Numbered from the stretch's first letter, positions 11,226-20,413 are shown. The stretch is DNA of 64,000 nucleotides from Neobacillus cucumis (GCF_002860255.1 NZ_PGVE01000040.1:62001-126000); one strand, 5' to 3'. Notes: generated from the letters alone by a model not told the origin. A program made the numbers and translations.

Positions 11226-13041
11226 TAGACTTACAGCCTCCCTTTGGAATGGAAAGAATGACTTGAGTTCCTTTACCTATTTCGCTTTTTATTTCCATCT
11301 TAAATTCTTGTCCAAAAGTCATATACATTCGTTCATACACATTTGATAGGCCTAGAGACGAGAAGCCCTTTTTATGCTGGGGCATAGAATAATCAGAGTC
11401 TGCTGATAGGATGAGCTTACTTTGCAAATGGTTCAAAGTTTCTTCGTCCATCCCGCATCCATCATCCTCAATGGTAATAATAAGCTCATTTTCATTCAAT
11501 TTTGTTTTTAATTTAATAGTCCCCGCACTTTGGTTTAAACCATGAATGATACTATTTTCAATAATCGGCTGAAGGATAAACCTTGGAATTAAGATGGAGT
11601 GAGCCTCTTCATCGACGGATATCTCAACAGTCACTTTTTCCTTTTGCCTCATATTCATAATATTTATAAAGTCCAAGACAATTTGGATTTCCTCCTGAAA
11701 AGTAATGATTTTTTTGTTTTTGGATATGGTCATCCGCAATAACTTGGAAAGGGATAAGATCATATTGGCACTTTCTTTATCTCCTTTGACTAAAACCTTC
11801 ATTCGAATGGAATTAAGGACGTTAAAAAGAAAATGTGGATTAATTTGAGCCTGGAGCATATCCAGCTCTGCTTTTCTTTTTCTTTCTTCCGTGATAGTGA
11901 TTTCACGAAACATCTCATTGATTCGATCAAGCATCAAATCAAAGGATGTAGAAAGCCTGCCTATTTCATCTTTGCTTCGAATCCGCGAGCGGATGCTTAA
12001 ATTCCCCTTCTGAACGATATCCGCCACATTTCCCAAGCAGGCAATAGGTTTTGTAATCGTTCTCAAAAAATAAGTCATAAGAATGAGAAAAATAGCAAAC
12101 AACCCAACTTGTACAATCATGACTTTATTAAAGATTGCGTTAACCTTATTGGTTGCTTGTTTATAAGGAATTAACGAAACCAGCTTCCAGCCTGTGAAAG
12201 AGATTTTTTGTTCAGCAATTAAGTAGTCCATCTTGGATATCTGAAAAATATTTGAGGAGTTGCCATCCTTGAGCTGTTCATGGAATCGAAATAGTTCACC
12301 AATTCCCTTCTCATCTTGTTGCGAGAGGATATGGTTTGATGAATCTAAGAGAACCATTTCTTCATGGCCGGTCATATTTTTAAATATTTCATTTATTTTA
12401 TTTTCCATGATTGTTACGACTACATAGCCATAAATATTTAAATTATCATCCCTTAATGTTCTAGCCACAGATATCTGATACGGGTTATGTTTCTTCTCTG
12501 ATTTAAACATAGTCGGCTGACTTCCAATCCACACAGTTTCATAACCCTTTGTTTTATTCAATTGCTCAAACCAATCTTCCTTAAATAAATCAGTTGGGAC
12601 AAACTCAAAGTTTGAGTAGTTTGTATAGGAACGGCCATTTTTCAAAAGAATCGTGACGTAGGATTTTCCTCCAAGCATGGTGATATTATCAATGGTTTTA
12701 TTAATCTTACTATCATCAATAAACTGCTGGTATTTCTGCTCTGGAGTATCCTCCATTTGTTTCTTTGCTTTTTCTTTTAAAAGAGTATTCATCTCAGCAT
12801 CAACTTGGATAAAGTTTGTTATATACATCATATCTTCAAGCAGCTTTTGTACATATTCGTTTGCAATGGTTAATTCTCTGTTTGCACTGGATAATGCCTG
12901 CTCCTTTAATGTATCTTTTGTTAAATAGTTATAGATTGATAGTGTTATCGTTGCAGGAATAATCAGACAAATGATAGAAATGAAAAGAACTTTCAAACGA
13001 AAAGAACGAGGTGACAGTATATTCTGTAACATTTCCCCCAT
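11203..13041 (-). CDS. YesM-type sensor histidine kinase
   Basis: This 612-residue membrane sensor has a transmembrane helix at about 17-40, an extracellular sensor domain (about 41-300, dCache-like), a second helix at about 303-327, HAMP (about 328-380), a His_kinase domain with phospho-acceptor H403 in QINPHFLFN, and a HATPase_c domain with the N-box IIENSIIHGL and the G-box EDDGCGMD. It should phosphorylate the adjacent YesN-type regulator. ATG 13041 has AGGAGG nine bases upstream. It is preceded by a substrate-binding lipoprotein gene only 63 bp away, which fits families where an SBP presents the sugar to the kinase. Confidence 0.92.
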   Translation of the reverse strand: MGEMLQNILSPRSFRLKVLFISIICLIIPATITLSIYNYLTKDTLKEQALSSANRELTIANEYVQKLLEDMMYITNFIQVDAEMNTLLKEKAKKQMEDTPEQKYQQFIDDSKINKTIDNITMLGGKSYVTILLKNGRSYTNYSNFEFVPTDLFKEDWFEQLNKTKGYETVWIGSQPTMFKSEKKHNPYQISVARTLRDDNLNIYGYVVVTIMENKINEIFKNMTGHEEMVLLDSSNHILSQQDEKGIGELFRFHEQLKDGNSSNIFQISKMDYLIAEQKISFTGWKLVSLIPYKQATNKVNAIFNKVMIVQVGLFAIFLILMTYFLRTITKPIACLGNVADIVQKGNLSIRSRIRSKDEIGRLSTSFDLMLDRINEMFREITITEERKRKAELDMLQAQINPHFLFNVLNSIRMKVLVKGDKESANMILSLSKLLRMTISKNKKIITFQEEIQIVLDFINIMNMRQKEKVTVEISVDEEAHSILIPRFILQPIIENSIIHGLNQSAGTIKLKTKLNENELIITIEDDGCGMDEETLNHLQSKLILSADSDYSMPQHKKGFSSLGLSNVYERMYMTFGQEFKMEIKSEIGKGTQVILSIPKGGCKSNVQSNAS

Positions 13042-13104
13042 ATACTAGATCCTCCTAATCGCAGCGGGATGAAATAACACCCTCTGCCCTACTTAAGCTA
13101 ATTA

Positions 13105-14448
13105 TTACTTGTTGTTAAGAATATCTTGTACTCTCTCATTAGTAACTTGAATAGTTTTATCGATATTTTGCTGGCCAAAAATTAGTTTTTCATATTCTTC
13201 GTTGATGACTTTATAAATTTCAGCCTGATTAGGAACGGGTGAAATCAACTTAGAGGACTTTGCATTTGTTAATACATTTATAAGAGATTCCTTGTCCACT
13301 CTTTCAGGATCTTGGGCGCTGTTAAGAATATGATTGATAATTTTTTTCAAATCAGTATCACTCACTTTATTCCATGCTGGAATATTTTTACCTTGAACAA
13401 TTTGCCCCTCAGTTGTGTACCAGCGGATGAAAGTATAGGCTTCTTTTTTATGCTTTGAACTAGCAGCAATCGCCATATAGTCTGTTGTTACTGGAGCATA
13501 ACCACTCTTTTCATTTTTATTATTTTTTGGATACGGGGCGACTGCAAGATGAAAATTTAACGGTAACTGTTCTGAACCGCCAAGCTCGGTATTCATCCAG
13601 CTTCCTATAATGATGGAACTAACATCCTGATTATAAAACTCATTACGATAATGAAGCTTTTTTGATAAGACGTCTGCATATGGGACAGCAGATTTATCAT
13701 TTTTTTCCATTTTTAATCTAATCTCCAAAGACTTCTTAAAGAGTGGGTTCTCCAGATTTGATTTCCCTTTTCCTGTAATAAATTCAGTATTTTCAGGCTC
13801 ACTTGCTAGCGCAAGTCTCATATACTCCATCCAGCTCCCATCTTGCGGTCCATGGAAGTACGTCCCGTAGTGTCCATCCCTTGTGAGTGCCTTCGCATAT
13901 TCCATAAATTCATCCCAGGTCCAGTCCTTCGGTACCTTAAGTCCCGCGGCGTCTAAATGATCTTTATTTAAGAGAACATACCATGGATTAAATTTGCCTG
14001 GCAGAGCATAATGTTTTCCGTTTATTTGGGTGTCAACCTTATATTCTTCAGAAACTTTATAGCCATCTTTTTTAATGAATTTGTCTAGAGGAGCAGCCAT
14101 TCCCATACTGACACGCTGGGCATAGCTGGCGGATTCGCTGAACATGAGAACATCCATAGGATCCCCTGACGCTGCAGCAAGGTCTAACTTTTTAGTAGCT
14201 TCCTGGGTGTCTCCCTTTTCACTCAGAACAATTAAATCTACATGAATATTTGGGTACTTCTTTTCAAAAGCATTAATCGTCTTTCTCCAGTTGTAGGAGG
14301 CCTCGGTTCCATGGGAATAGAATTTTAAAGTAACTTTTTTATCTTTTTTTGTTTCTGATGAGACCTTGCTTACGGTATCTGAACAACCTGTGACTATAGC
14401 TGAAAATAGTACGGCACACATTAATATAGTCCATTTCTTTTTCTTCAT
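13105..14448 (-). CDS. Extracellular solute-binding lipoprotein, sugar ABC family 1
   Basis: This 447-residue substrate-binding protein has a lipoprotein signal peptide (MKKKKWTILMCAVLFSA, then the lipobox IVTGC) and the SBP_bac_1 fold (YSHGTEASYNWRKTINAFEKKY near the start). ATG 14448 is chosen over an upstream in-frame TTG (14469) because GGGGGGAAG lies just before it. No permease or ATPase gene is adjacent; it is instead in an operon with the YesM kinase and YesN regulator. It could serve the permeases at 18469-20361, or act mainly as a ligand-presenting partner of the kinase. A cre-like site lies about 30 bp upstream of the start. Confidence 0.88.
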   Translation of the reverse strand: MKKKKWTILMCAVLFSAIVTGCSDTVSKVSSETKKDKKVTLKFYSHGTEASYNWRKTINAFEKKYPNIHVDLIVLSEKGDTQEATKKLDLAAASGDPMDVLMFSESASYAQRVSMGMAAPLDKFIKKDGYKVSEEYKVDTQINGKHYALPGKFNPWYVLLNKDHLDAAGLKVPKDWTWDEFMEYAKALTRDGHYGTYFHGPQDGSWMEYMRLALASEPENTEFITGKGKSNLENPLFKKSLEIRLKMEKNDKSAVPYADVLSKKLHYRNEFYNQDVSSIIIGSWMNTELGGSEQLPLNFHLAVAPYPKNNKNEKSGYAPVTTDYMAIAASSKHKKEAYTFIRWYTTEGQIVQGKNIPAWNKVSDTDLKKIINHILNSAQDPERVDKESLINVLTNAKSSKLISPVPNQAEIYKVINEEYEKLIFGQQNIDKTIQVTNERVQDILNNK

Positions 14449-14478
14449 CCGCTTCCCCCCAGGAGTCAAGCTCTAAAA

Positions 14479-14493
14479 TGAAAACCTTTACAA
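14479..14493 (-). promoter_or_regulatory. cre-like CcpA site upstream of the SBP-yesMN operon
   Basis: On the minus strand TTGTAAAGGTTTTCA matches the cre consensus WTGWAARCGYTTWCW at 14 of 15 positions; the central C is G, the same change seen in the cre-like sites at 20414 and 33631. It lies between promoter B and the SBP start, where bound CcpA-HPr would act as a roadblock. Confidence 0.6.
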
Positions 14494-14700
14494 AAAATAT
14501 GATAATTACTGCAAAAAACTCATCTTAAACTTTCCCTGTCAGCCTCAAATGATTTATTTCTATCTTTTAAGTATAGAATTTTGCAAATAATCCGTCCATA
14601 TTTTTTGTAAGTTGATGGTTATTTTAGATTCTTCTATGTTTCTTTCATTCTCCTGGGGTGACTCGAAATAATACTTTTTTCTCTGTCTATTCATTATTTA

Positions 14701-14766
14701 ATTATAAATTAATCATAGATTTCAGGCTTAACGGTATCTTGATGTATCCCTCAAAAATTTTGACTT
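14701..14766 (-). promoter_or_regulatory. Promoter B: two-part motif plus -10 for the SBP-yesMN operon
   Basis: On the minus strand AAGTCAAAATTTT (14754-14766), 11 bases, TCAAGATACCGTTAA (14728-14742), 21 bases, then TATAAT (14701-14706). All spacings are identical to promoter A, and the sequence right after the TATAAT also matches (TTATAATTAA in both). It would give a leader of about 240 bases before the SBP start. Because it drives the kinase/regulator operon, it implies autoregulation. The 14470-14915 gap otherwise holds the yesL-side promoter and no gene I can see. Confidence 0.62.
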
Positions 14767-14848
14767 TATGCTTATAGCATGACTTTACTTTTTCTATTTC
14801 TAATTGATTCCACTTTCTCAGAATACTTTTTAAATTATATTTTTATGT

Positions 14849-14879
14849 TATAATGAATGTGCTTACATAAACGTTTATT
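14849..14879 (+). promoter_or_regulatory. Extended -10 promoter and cre-like palindrome before the yesL-like gene
   Basis: TGTTATAAT (14846-14854) is an extended -10 with a consensus hexamer at 14849. Eleven bases downstream is the palindrome ATAAACGTTTAT within a segment (14865-14879) that matches cre at about 12 of 15 positions. It is placed to control the rightward DUF624 gene starting at 14916. Confidence 0.5.
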
Positions 14880-14915
14880 TAATCTATCAACATGAATGGA
14901 CTGGAGTTGATATAA

Positions 14916-15617
14916 ATGTATAATCTCGTTGGACGTTTAAATCCCATTTTTGAGTGGATTTCAAAGCTTGTCGGTACAAATCTATTATGGGTTTTGTTTA
15001 ACTTCCCTATTGCGTATCTAACATTATCTTTATTTACTGTTAAAGAGATGTCGCAAATAATCATGTTGATGATTATCATTGCTTTGCTGGTACCATTTAT
15101 ATTTTTCCCAGCAACGACGGCTATGTTTGGCATAGTTAGAAAATGGGTTATGAAAGAAGAAGTGCCAATTTTTCGATTCTTCTGGAAATACTATAAGGAA
15201 AATTATAAGAGGAGTCTTTTGGGCGGCCTCATTCTTACGGTTCTTTGGGTCATTGTTGGTGTGGACTATTATTATTTTCACGCCCATATTCCTCTAGGGA
15301 GTTATCTGTTTCTATTCCTAATGGTTTGGCTGTTCAGCATTACTCTTTACTTTTTTGCCCATACAGTTCACACAGAAACGAAACTCGGTCAAGGATTAAA
15401 AAATGTTTTTATTTTAACGATTGTTAACCCATTTCTCTCTTTTGGGGTTGCCATTCTCAGTATCTTCATTTTGTATATTAGTCTTATGAAAATAACATTT
15501 CTACTGCCATTTTTCACTGGCGCCGTTTTATCTTTTCTTGCTTTCTCTGCTTACAATAAGATTTTTAATAAGATTGTTAGATTGGAGCAAAATGCTTCAG
15601 AAGTAGATTCGAATTGA
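14916..15617 (+). CDS. yesL: YesL-like DUF624 membrane protein
   Basis: This is a 233-residue integral membrane protein with about five hydrophobic segments and the characteristic DUF624 N-terminus (LNPIFEWISKLVGTNLLWVLFNFPI). Members sit beside YesM/YesN and LplB/LplC-type importers in Bacillaceae sugar loci. The molecular role is unknown, though an accessory role in transport or sensing is usually assumed. It is transcribed away from the SBP-yesMN operon from an extended -10 promoter with a cre-like palindrome, and ends at a strong bidirectional terminator. The symbol is by family resemblance only. Confidence 0.82.
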   Translation: MYNLVGRLNPIFEWISKLVGTNLLWVLFNFPIAYLTLSLFTVKEMSQIIMLMIIIALLVPFIFFPATTAMFGIVRKWVMKEEVPIFRFFWKYYKENYKRSLLGGLILTVLWVIVGVDYYYFHAHIPLGSYLFLFLMVWLFSITLYFFAHTVHTETKLGQGLKNVFILTIVNPFLSFGVAILSIFILYISLMKITFLLPFFTGAVLSFLAFSAYNKIFNKIVRLEQNASEVDSN

Positions 15618-15641
15618 TTGGCAGCCAGCATGCACCAATAC

Positions 15642-15689
15642 AAACACCATATAAAAAGCCCTCTCGAGAGGGCTTTTTATATGGTGTTT
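15642..15689. terminator. 48-bp perfect palindrome, bidirectional terminator
   Basis: Every base of 15642-15665 pairs with 15666-15689. The core AAAAAGCCCTCTCGAGAGGG is flanked by A and T runs, so it works as an intrinsic terminator on both strands, between the convergent yesL-like and GH43 genes. Perfect arms reaching into AAACACCAT/ATGGTGTTT are longer than termination needs. Confidence 0.88.
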
Positions 15690-15695
15690 GGAACA

Positions 15696-16679
15696 TCAAT
15701 TAACTCTAGGTTTCCTAACCTTAAAGCTATCCTCTGTTTCTTCTACTTCATATATCTTTGCTCGAGATTCAGGTGTACTGAATGGATGATGAAGAATAAG
15801 CATCCATTCCCCTTCAAATGTTTTGAACAGCATGCCGTGTCCACTATCACCATCCACCAGCGGATCCAGTTGTTCCCATGGCCCTTCCAACTTACCAGAC
15901 TTTGACCTAGCAATCGTTTGCACATACCCTTCCTTGTTATAGCTTGACCAGAGCATAACAAGGTGACCGCCCTTTGTTCGGTATAATTGACACCCATCAG
16001 ACACATAAACAGAAGGCTTAACATTAGGCTTTTTTTCAGCATTGATCCATGGGGCATCTGAAGCTTTAAAAAGATGCCTAGGTTCACCATCTGCTTCAGA
16101 CAAATCAGACTTTAATGGAATGGCCTCAAACGTGCCATCAATTACCTGAATCCACTCATGGCAATATACCATCCATGGCTGTTCATCCTTATCCACATAT
16201 AGAGTTCCGTCTAATGTCATGAAATTTCTTGGCGGTACTGGACCATCCGTTTTTAGTAATTCAAAGGGGCCCATCGGCGAATCAGATACGGCAATACTTG
16301 TACCACGAAGATGATTGGTTTTCCAAACTTCTGGCGGTTCTGCTATGATCGTATCCCGATTATGGAGCGTAACGAATAAATAATATTTTCCCTGATACTG
16401 GTGAACCTCTGGTGCCCATGTACCATGCTCTGGATGTGCCCACGTTCCATCAGGAATCTCGAAAATGACATAAGGCCCCTCCCAATCAAGTAAATCTTTA
16501 CTTTTATAAACTAGTACTCCATTTCTCTTTAAATCTGTTAATTCTGGAATTCCAGTTGTATATAAATAGTATGTATTCGTTTCTTTATGTGACAAAACAT
16601 ACGGGTCATGAGCAGGAATATCCTTAAGTCGGTGCCCCTTCCTGGGATTAGATGTATCGGAAGCATGGTTATACGGCAT
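15696..16679 (-). CDS. GH43-family glycoside hydrolase, cytoplasmic
   Basis: This 327-residue five-bladed beta-propeller enzyme resembles GH43 hydrolases (arabinofuranosidase, xylosidase or galactosidase types). The base aspartate is D25 in AHDPYV and the pKa-modulating aspartate is probably D157 in LDGTLY. Where most GH43 enzymes have the acid glutamate in an EGP-type motif, this protein reads VSDGCQLY (D228), so the acid may be replaced or supplied elsewhere. There is no signal peptide. ATG 16679 is chosen over an upstream in-frame TTG (16697) because TTAGGAG lies eight bases before it. It stands alone between two terminators, with a possible weak promoter (GATAAT) just upstream. Confidence 0.82.
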   Translation of the reverse strand: MPYNHASDTSNPRKGHRLKDIPAHDPYVLSHKETNTYYLYTTGIPELTDLKRNGVLVYKSKDLLDWEGPYVIFEIPDGTWAHPEHGTWAPEVHQYQGKYYLFVTLHNRDTIIAEPPEVWKTNHLRGTSIAVSDSPMGPFELLKTDGPVPPRNFMTLDGTLYVDKDEQPWMVYCHEWIQVIDGTFEAIPLKSDLSEADGEPRHLFKASDAPWINAEKKPNVKPSVYVSDGCQLYRTKGGHLVMLWSSYNKEGYVQTIARSKSGKLEGPWEQLDPLVDGDSGHGMLFKTFEGEWMLILHHPFSTPESRAKIYEVEETEDSFKVRKPRVN

Positions 16680-16772
16680 ATGGACATCTCCTAACAATTA
16701 TATTTTTTTTATATTATCCTGTTGTGGGGTTAATTGTACTAATTTCCTTAGATTTGGAAGACTGATAGATAA

Positions 16773-16798
16773 AGGGCTATCATGTGTAAGATAGCCCT
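16773..16798. terminator. Hairpin terminator after the importer operon
   Basis: AGGGCTATC/GATAGCCCT is a 9-bp perfect stem, 25 bp past the stop of the importer's binding protein. The T-rich side is better on the plus strand, so leftward termination may be partial, letting some transcription reach the GH43 gene. Confidence 0.6.
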
Positions 16799-16822
16799 CT
16801 TTCCTTTAAATTAAAGCTCTAA

Positions 16823-18397
16823 TTAATTACCTTCTACAAGCTTTTTATATTCATCCATTTGTTTTTGGATTTCTTTTAAGACCTTATCATAGCCTGCATC
16901 TTTTAATTTCTTACGGAAATCCTTTACAGCTTTTTCTGGATCGCCTGCTTTACCAAAAGCAATGGCTGGTACCATTTGTGCAGTCACTTGGGATAAAGCA
17001 GAAATTTCAGCTTGTACAGGGGTACTATCAAACACAAATTGTCCATATGGGTACGGCTTCTTAATTTTATCGTACTTCGCGTAAATCTCAGAAATCCCAT
17101 CAAATGTGTCGGCACTTGGGATTTCGTACTTGTCCATACGGCCACCCCAGAAGTTAGTCGAGAATGAATCTTTTGTATCATCATAACCTTCAGGTTTAAC
17201 CCGTTTTCCGTCTTTAATTTCGTATTGTACACCTTCAATACCATAGTTCCATAATTTATAAAGTTCTTCATCGTTTCGAAGTAAATCGTATACCATTAGG
17301 GCACGTTCAGGATTTTTACTATGAGCTCCAACTGCCATAGCACCATGTGTAATGGACATTGAAACTAAGTTGTTACGTGTATCAGACCAAGCAAACATAT
17401 CGATTGCTGAACCTGGCTGTTTCACGTCCATTTGTGGGCGAAGACCTGAGAATGTCTGTGTATGATGCTGGTCAGCACCTGTTTTCCCTGCTTGGAATTC
17501 AGCTCTAGTGTCACCTTTATAATTTAATACGTCTTTACGCCAGTAGCCATTATCTCCCCACTGTTTCATCAATTTTGCATAATCTACAAAAGTATCAGTG
17601 AAAATAGGACTCATAACATTATACTTTTCATCATAGGATTTAGCCCAGTAAATTGGGAATACTCCTGTAGTGATTGGCAATTCAATCGCATCCGAATAAG
17701 AAGTTGTGTATCCCCATGCTGTGGTTACGTTTGTTCCTTGTGCATCCCAAGGAATGACACCTGGTTTTTTGTCTTTAACACCTTGGAAGTATTTACCCAT
17801 TGTTTCAAAATCGCTAATATGTCCATTGATTCCAAATTCTTTTGCCCAATCTGTGCGATAGAAGAATCCGTGATTCACCCATTGAGTATATTGGTCCTCA
17901 GGAATCATGACAATTTTGCCCTTGTACTTTGATTGCTCCCAATCATCTTTGGAAACCTCTTCCCATGTCTTAGGTGCATATTTTGGAAGAAGGTTTGTAA
18001 GATCCATGAAGGCACCTTTTTGTGCATTTCCCCACGCATCTAACCAGTCAGTTGCAGTGATTACTAAATCGACTGGTTCTCCAGAAGCAAGAGTTAGATT
18101 ATATTTTGTCATATAATCAGCCCATTCAATCCATTTTAATTGAATAGTGGCATTTACTTTTTCTTTTAATTTAGCATTCACTTTTTCCAATACTTTTTCA
18201 ACTTGTCCGTTAGTTGGCTTGTCCCCTAATACCATCATGGTAACGGTGGCAGGCTTGGAGGTATCAATTTTTCCATTTTTATCAATCTTTGTTCCCGCGC
18301 TTTCTGAGCTGGTTTTGCTTGAGCCACTACAGGCTGCAAGGCTGAAAATCAACATCATGACCATGACCAGTGCAAGGATTTTTTTCATCTTGAACAT
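16823..18397 (-). CDS. LplA/YtcQ-type extracellular solute-binding lipoprotein
   Basis: This 524-residue binding protein is of the long oligosaccharide SBP type that works with LplB/LplC-like permeases. A lipoprotein signal peptide (MKKILALVMVMMLIFSL) ends in the lipobox LAAC; a Ser-rich linker follows, then the mature SBP domain beginning around KPATVTMMVLG. GGGGGAA lies upstream of ATG 18397. It is the third gene of the operon after two permeases, 71 bp behind the second. Size and order match importers for uronate- or galactose-containing oligosaccharides, but the ligand cannot be read from the sequence. Confidence 0.9.
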   Translation of the reverse strand: MFKMKKILALVMVMMLIFSLAACSGSSKTSSESAGTKIDKNGKIDTSKPATVTMMVLGDKPTNGQVEKVLEKVNAKLKEKVNATIQLKWIEWADYMTKYNLTLASGEPVDLVITATDWLDAWGNAQKGAFMDLTNLLPKYAPKTWEEVSKDDWEQSKYKGKIVMIPEDQYTQWVNHGFFYRTDWAKEFGINGHISDFETMGKYFQGVKDKKPGVIPWDAQGTNVTTAWGYTTSYSDAIELPITTGVFPIYWAKSYDEKYNVMSPIFTDTFVDYAKLMKQWGDNGYWRKDVLNYKGDTRAEFQAGKTGADQHHTQTFSGLRPQMDVKQPGSAIDMFAWSDTRNNLVSMSITHGAMAVGAHSKNPERALMVYDLLRNDEELYKLWNYGIEGVQYEIKDGKRVKPEGYDDTKDSFSTNFWGGRMDKYEIPSADTFDGISEIYAKYDKIKKPYPYGQFVFDSTPVQAEISALSQVTAQMVPAIAFGKAGDPEKAVKDFRKKLKDAGYDKVLKEIQKQMDEYKKLVEGN

Positions 18398-18468
18398 TCT
18401 ATTTCCCCCTTATTTTTTAAAATTTTTGCTCTCTATGATACGAGGAAACTTCCTCGGGCCATATTCAA

Positions 18469-19371
18469 TTACCCCTTAACTGCTCCAACTGTAATACCAG
18501 TAATAAAGTACTTTTGTACAAACGGATAAAATAGAATAACCGGTCCAGTAGCTACAACGGCTGTTGCCATTTTCATAGATTCCAACGGTACATCCTGTGG
18601 CGGCACATTAGAGGATGCTGCTGAATTCCTAATGAAATCGGCACTCGTGATTACGTTATAAAGAAACAGCTGCAACGGCCTATATTCCATATTAGGTGAA
18701 AGAAAAAGCATGGAATTATACCATTCATTCCAATATCCCAGAGCAATAAACAGTCCGATTGTTGCCAAGGCTGGAGTAGACATAGGTAAAATAATTCTTA
18801 AAAAAATGGTAAAGTCACCCGCACCATCAATCTTCGCAGATTCGGTAATCTCGTGTGGAATCGACTTTGTGAAGGATTTCATCATAATAATGAGAAAAGG
18901 ACTCAGCAATCCTGGTAACAATACTGCCAAGTAATTATCTTTAAGATGCAGATACTGCGTAATTAATAGATAAAAAGGGACAAGCCCGCCGGAAAAAAGG
19001 GTTGTAAAGTAGATATAAAATGAAATCTTATTCCGATACAAGAAATCCTGGCGCTGCAAGGCATAGCCTGTCATGGCTACAATAAACAAACCGACCGCAG
19101 TCCCGACAACCGTAATTCCGAGCGTTACGAGATAGGAACCAATGACAAGTCTAGGATTCTGAAAAACGATTTCATAGGCAAATGTTGAAAATTCTTTAGG
19201 CCATAAAGAAAATCCATGGTCCATAATAGCCTTCTCAGTTGAAAGAGAAGACGATATGATTAAGATAAAGGGCAAAAGACAAGATAAAGCAAATACACCT
19301 ATAAAACCATATCCAATAATACGAACCATTATCGTAGACACATCTATATTTTGTCTGTCCGTACTTTCCAT
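18469..19371 (-). CDS. ABC sugar importer permease, LplC/YtcP type
   Basis: This is a 300-residue inner permease subunit with six predicted transmembrane helices and the EAA loop ESAKIDGAGDFTIFLRIILP (about residues 177-196), which docks on the ATPase. The C-terminus ends in FITGITVGAVKG, a hallmark of this carbohydrate permease subfamily. It lies 15 bp after the partner permease gene. No ATPase gene is present, so the pair probably uses a shared MsmX-like ATPase encoded elsewhere. Confidence 0.92.
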   Translation of the reverse strand: MESTDRQNIDVSTIMVRIIGYGFIGVFALSCLLPFILIISSSLSTEKAIMDHGFSLWPKEFSTFAYEIVFQNPRLVIGSYLVTLGITVVGTAVGLFIVAMTGYALQRQDFLYRNKISFYIYFTTLFSGGLVPFYLLITQYLHLKDNYLAVLLPGLLSPFLIIMMKSFTKSIPHEITESAKIDGAGDFTIFLRIILPMSTPALATIGLFIALGYWNEWYNSMLFLSPNMEYRPLQLFLYNVITSADFIRNSAASSNVPPQDVPLESMKMATAVVATGPVILFYPFVQKYFITGITVGAVKG

Positions 19372-19386
19372 AAATACATCCCTCCT

Positions 19387-20361
19387 TTAAAATAATGAGT
19401 TATCTGGTGAAACCTTTTTAATAATCCAGTTTGCCACAAGGACAATAACGAGGCCAAAGAAAGATTGATATAAACTAACAGCACTTCCTAACGAGAAGTT
19501 AAAATTCGTCATTAATGTTCGGAAGACATAGGTTTCAATAATATCTGTGGTAGGATAGAGCATGGTATTATTCGCCCCAACCAAGTTATAAAACAAACCA
19601 AAATTCCCTTTTAATACTCCACCTAAAGAGAACAATAGTAAAATGATGAAAGTTGGCTTAAGCCAAGGAATAATAATATATCGGATACGTTGGAAAGCAT
19701 TAGCGCCGTCGATTTCCGCAGCTTCTAGAATGGATTTATCCAGACCCATGATGGCTGCAAAATAAACGATGGAACCATAGCCTGTGGATTGCCATAGGAA
19801 CGTAATGACAATAATATAAGGCCAAATATGCGGATTAGAATAAGTTTGTACCGGATCCAAGCCAAGCATTTTTAAAAAGGAATTTAATAAACCATAATCG
19901 TAACTAAGTATGTTATAGGCTAAAAGTCCAACAAGAACTGCGGAAATGAAGTGTGGCAGAAACATAATCGTTTGCGATACTTTTTTGAACCATTTGTTTG
20001 TCAGTTCGTTAAGCATGATGGCTACAGCTATTTGCAGGAAATTACCCAGAACAATGAAAGCCAGATTATAAGCAATTGTATTAAAGGTTAATTTCCACAA
20101 ATCACCGGTCATCACCAAAAAGCGAAAATTATCAAGCCCTACGAAAGCGCTTTTAAAGATTCCGAGTGTATAATCATAGTTTACAAATGCTAGATATAAT
20201 CCCGGCATGGGTAGATAAGCAAATACAGCAAAGAAAATAATTGCAGGCAGACACATAAGAAGCAGGGTTCGGTTTTTCCACATTCTTTTAAATGCAGACT
20301 CTTTCGTTTTTGTTTGTTTCTCAACAATAGGCGTCTGCGATTGCACAGTAACGGTTTTCAA
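19387..20361 (-). CDS. ABC sugar importer permease, LplB/YteP type
   Basis: This 324-residue permease has a cytoplasmic basic N-terminus (about 1-28), six transmembrane helices and the EAA loop EAAEIDGANAFQRIRYIIIP (about 216-235). It is the first gene of the permease-permease-SBP operon and lies about 70 bp downstream of promoter C with its cre-like site. The long N-terminal tail before the first helix is typical of the LplB branch. Confidence 0.92.
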   Translation of the reverse strand: MKTVTVQSQTPIVEKQTKTKESAFKRMWKNRTLLLMCLPAIIFFAVFAYLPMPGLYLAFVNYDYTLGIFKSAFVGLDNFRFLVMTGDLWKLTFNTIAYNLAFIVLGNFLQIAVAIMLNELTNKWFKKVSQTIMFLPHFISAVLVGLLAYNILSYDYGLLNSFLKMLGLDPVQTYSNPHIWPYIIVITFLWQSTGYGSIVYFAAIMGLDKSILEAAEIDGANAFQRIRYIIIPWLKPTFIILLLFSLGGVLKGNFGLFYNLVGANNTMLYPTTDIIETYVFRTLMTNFNFSLGSAVSLYQSFFGLVIVLVANWIIKKVSPDNSLF

Positions 20362-20380
20362 ATTATTCCCCCCTAATCAA

Positions 20381-20393
20381 CATATTTTGACTT
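20381..20393 (-). promoter_or_regulatory. Extra single half-site in the importer leader
   Basis: On the minus strand AAGTCAAAATATG matches the first half of the two-part promoter motif (11 of 13 to AAGTCAAAATTTT). It lies downstream of promoter C, about 20 bp before the permease start. No second half follows. It could be an auxiliary binding site or chance in AT-rich sequence. Confidence 0.35.
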
Positions 20394-20413
20394 GATTCTT
20401 GTATTTATTAAAT

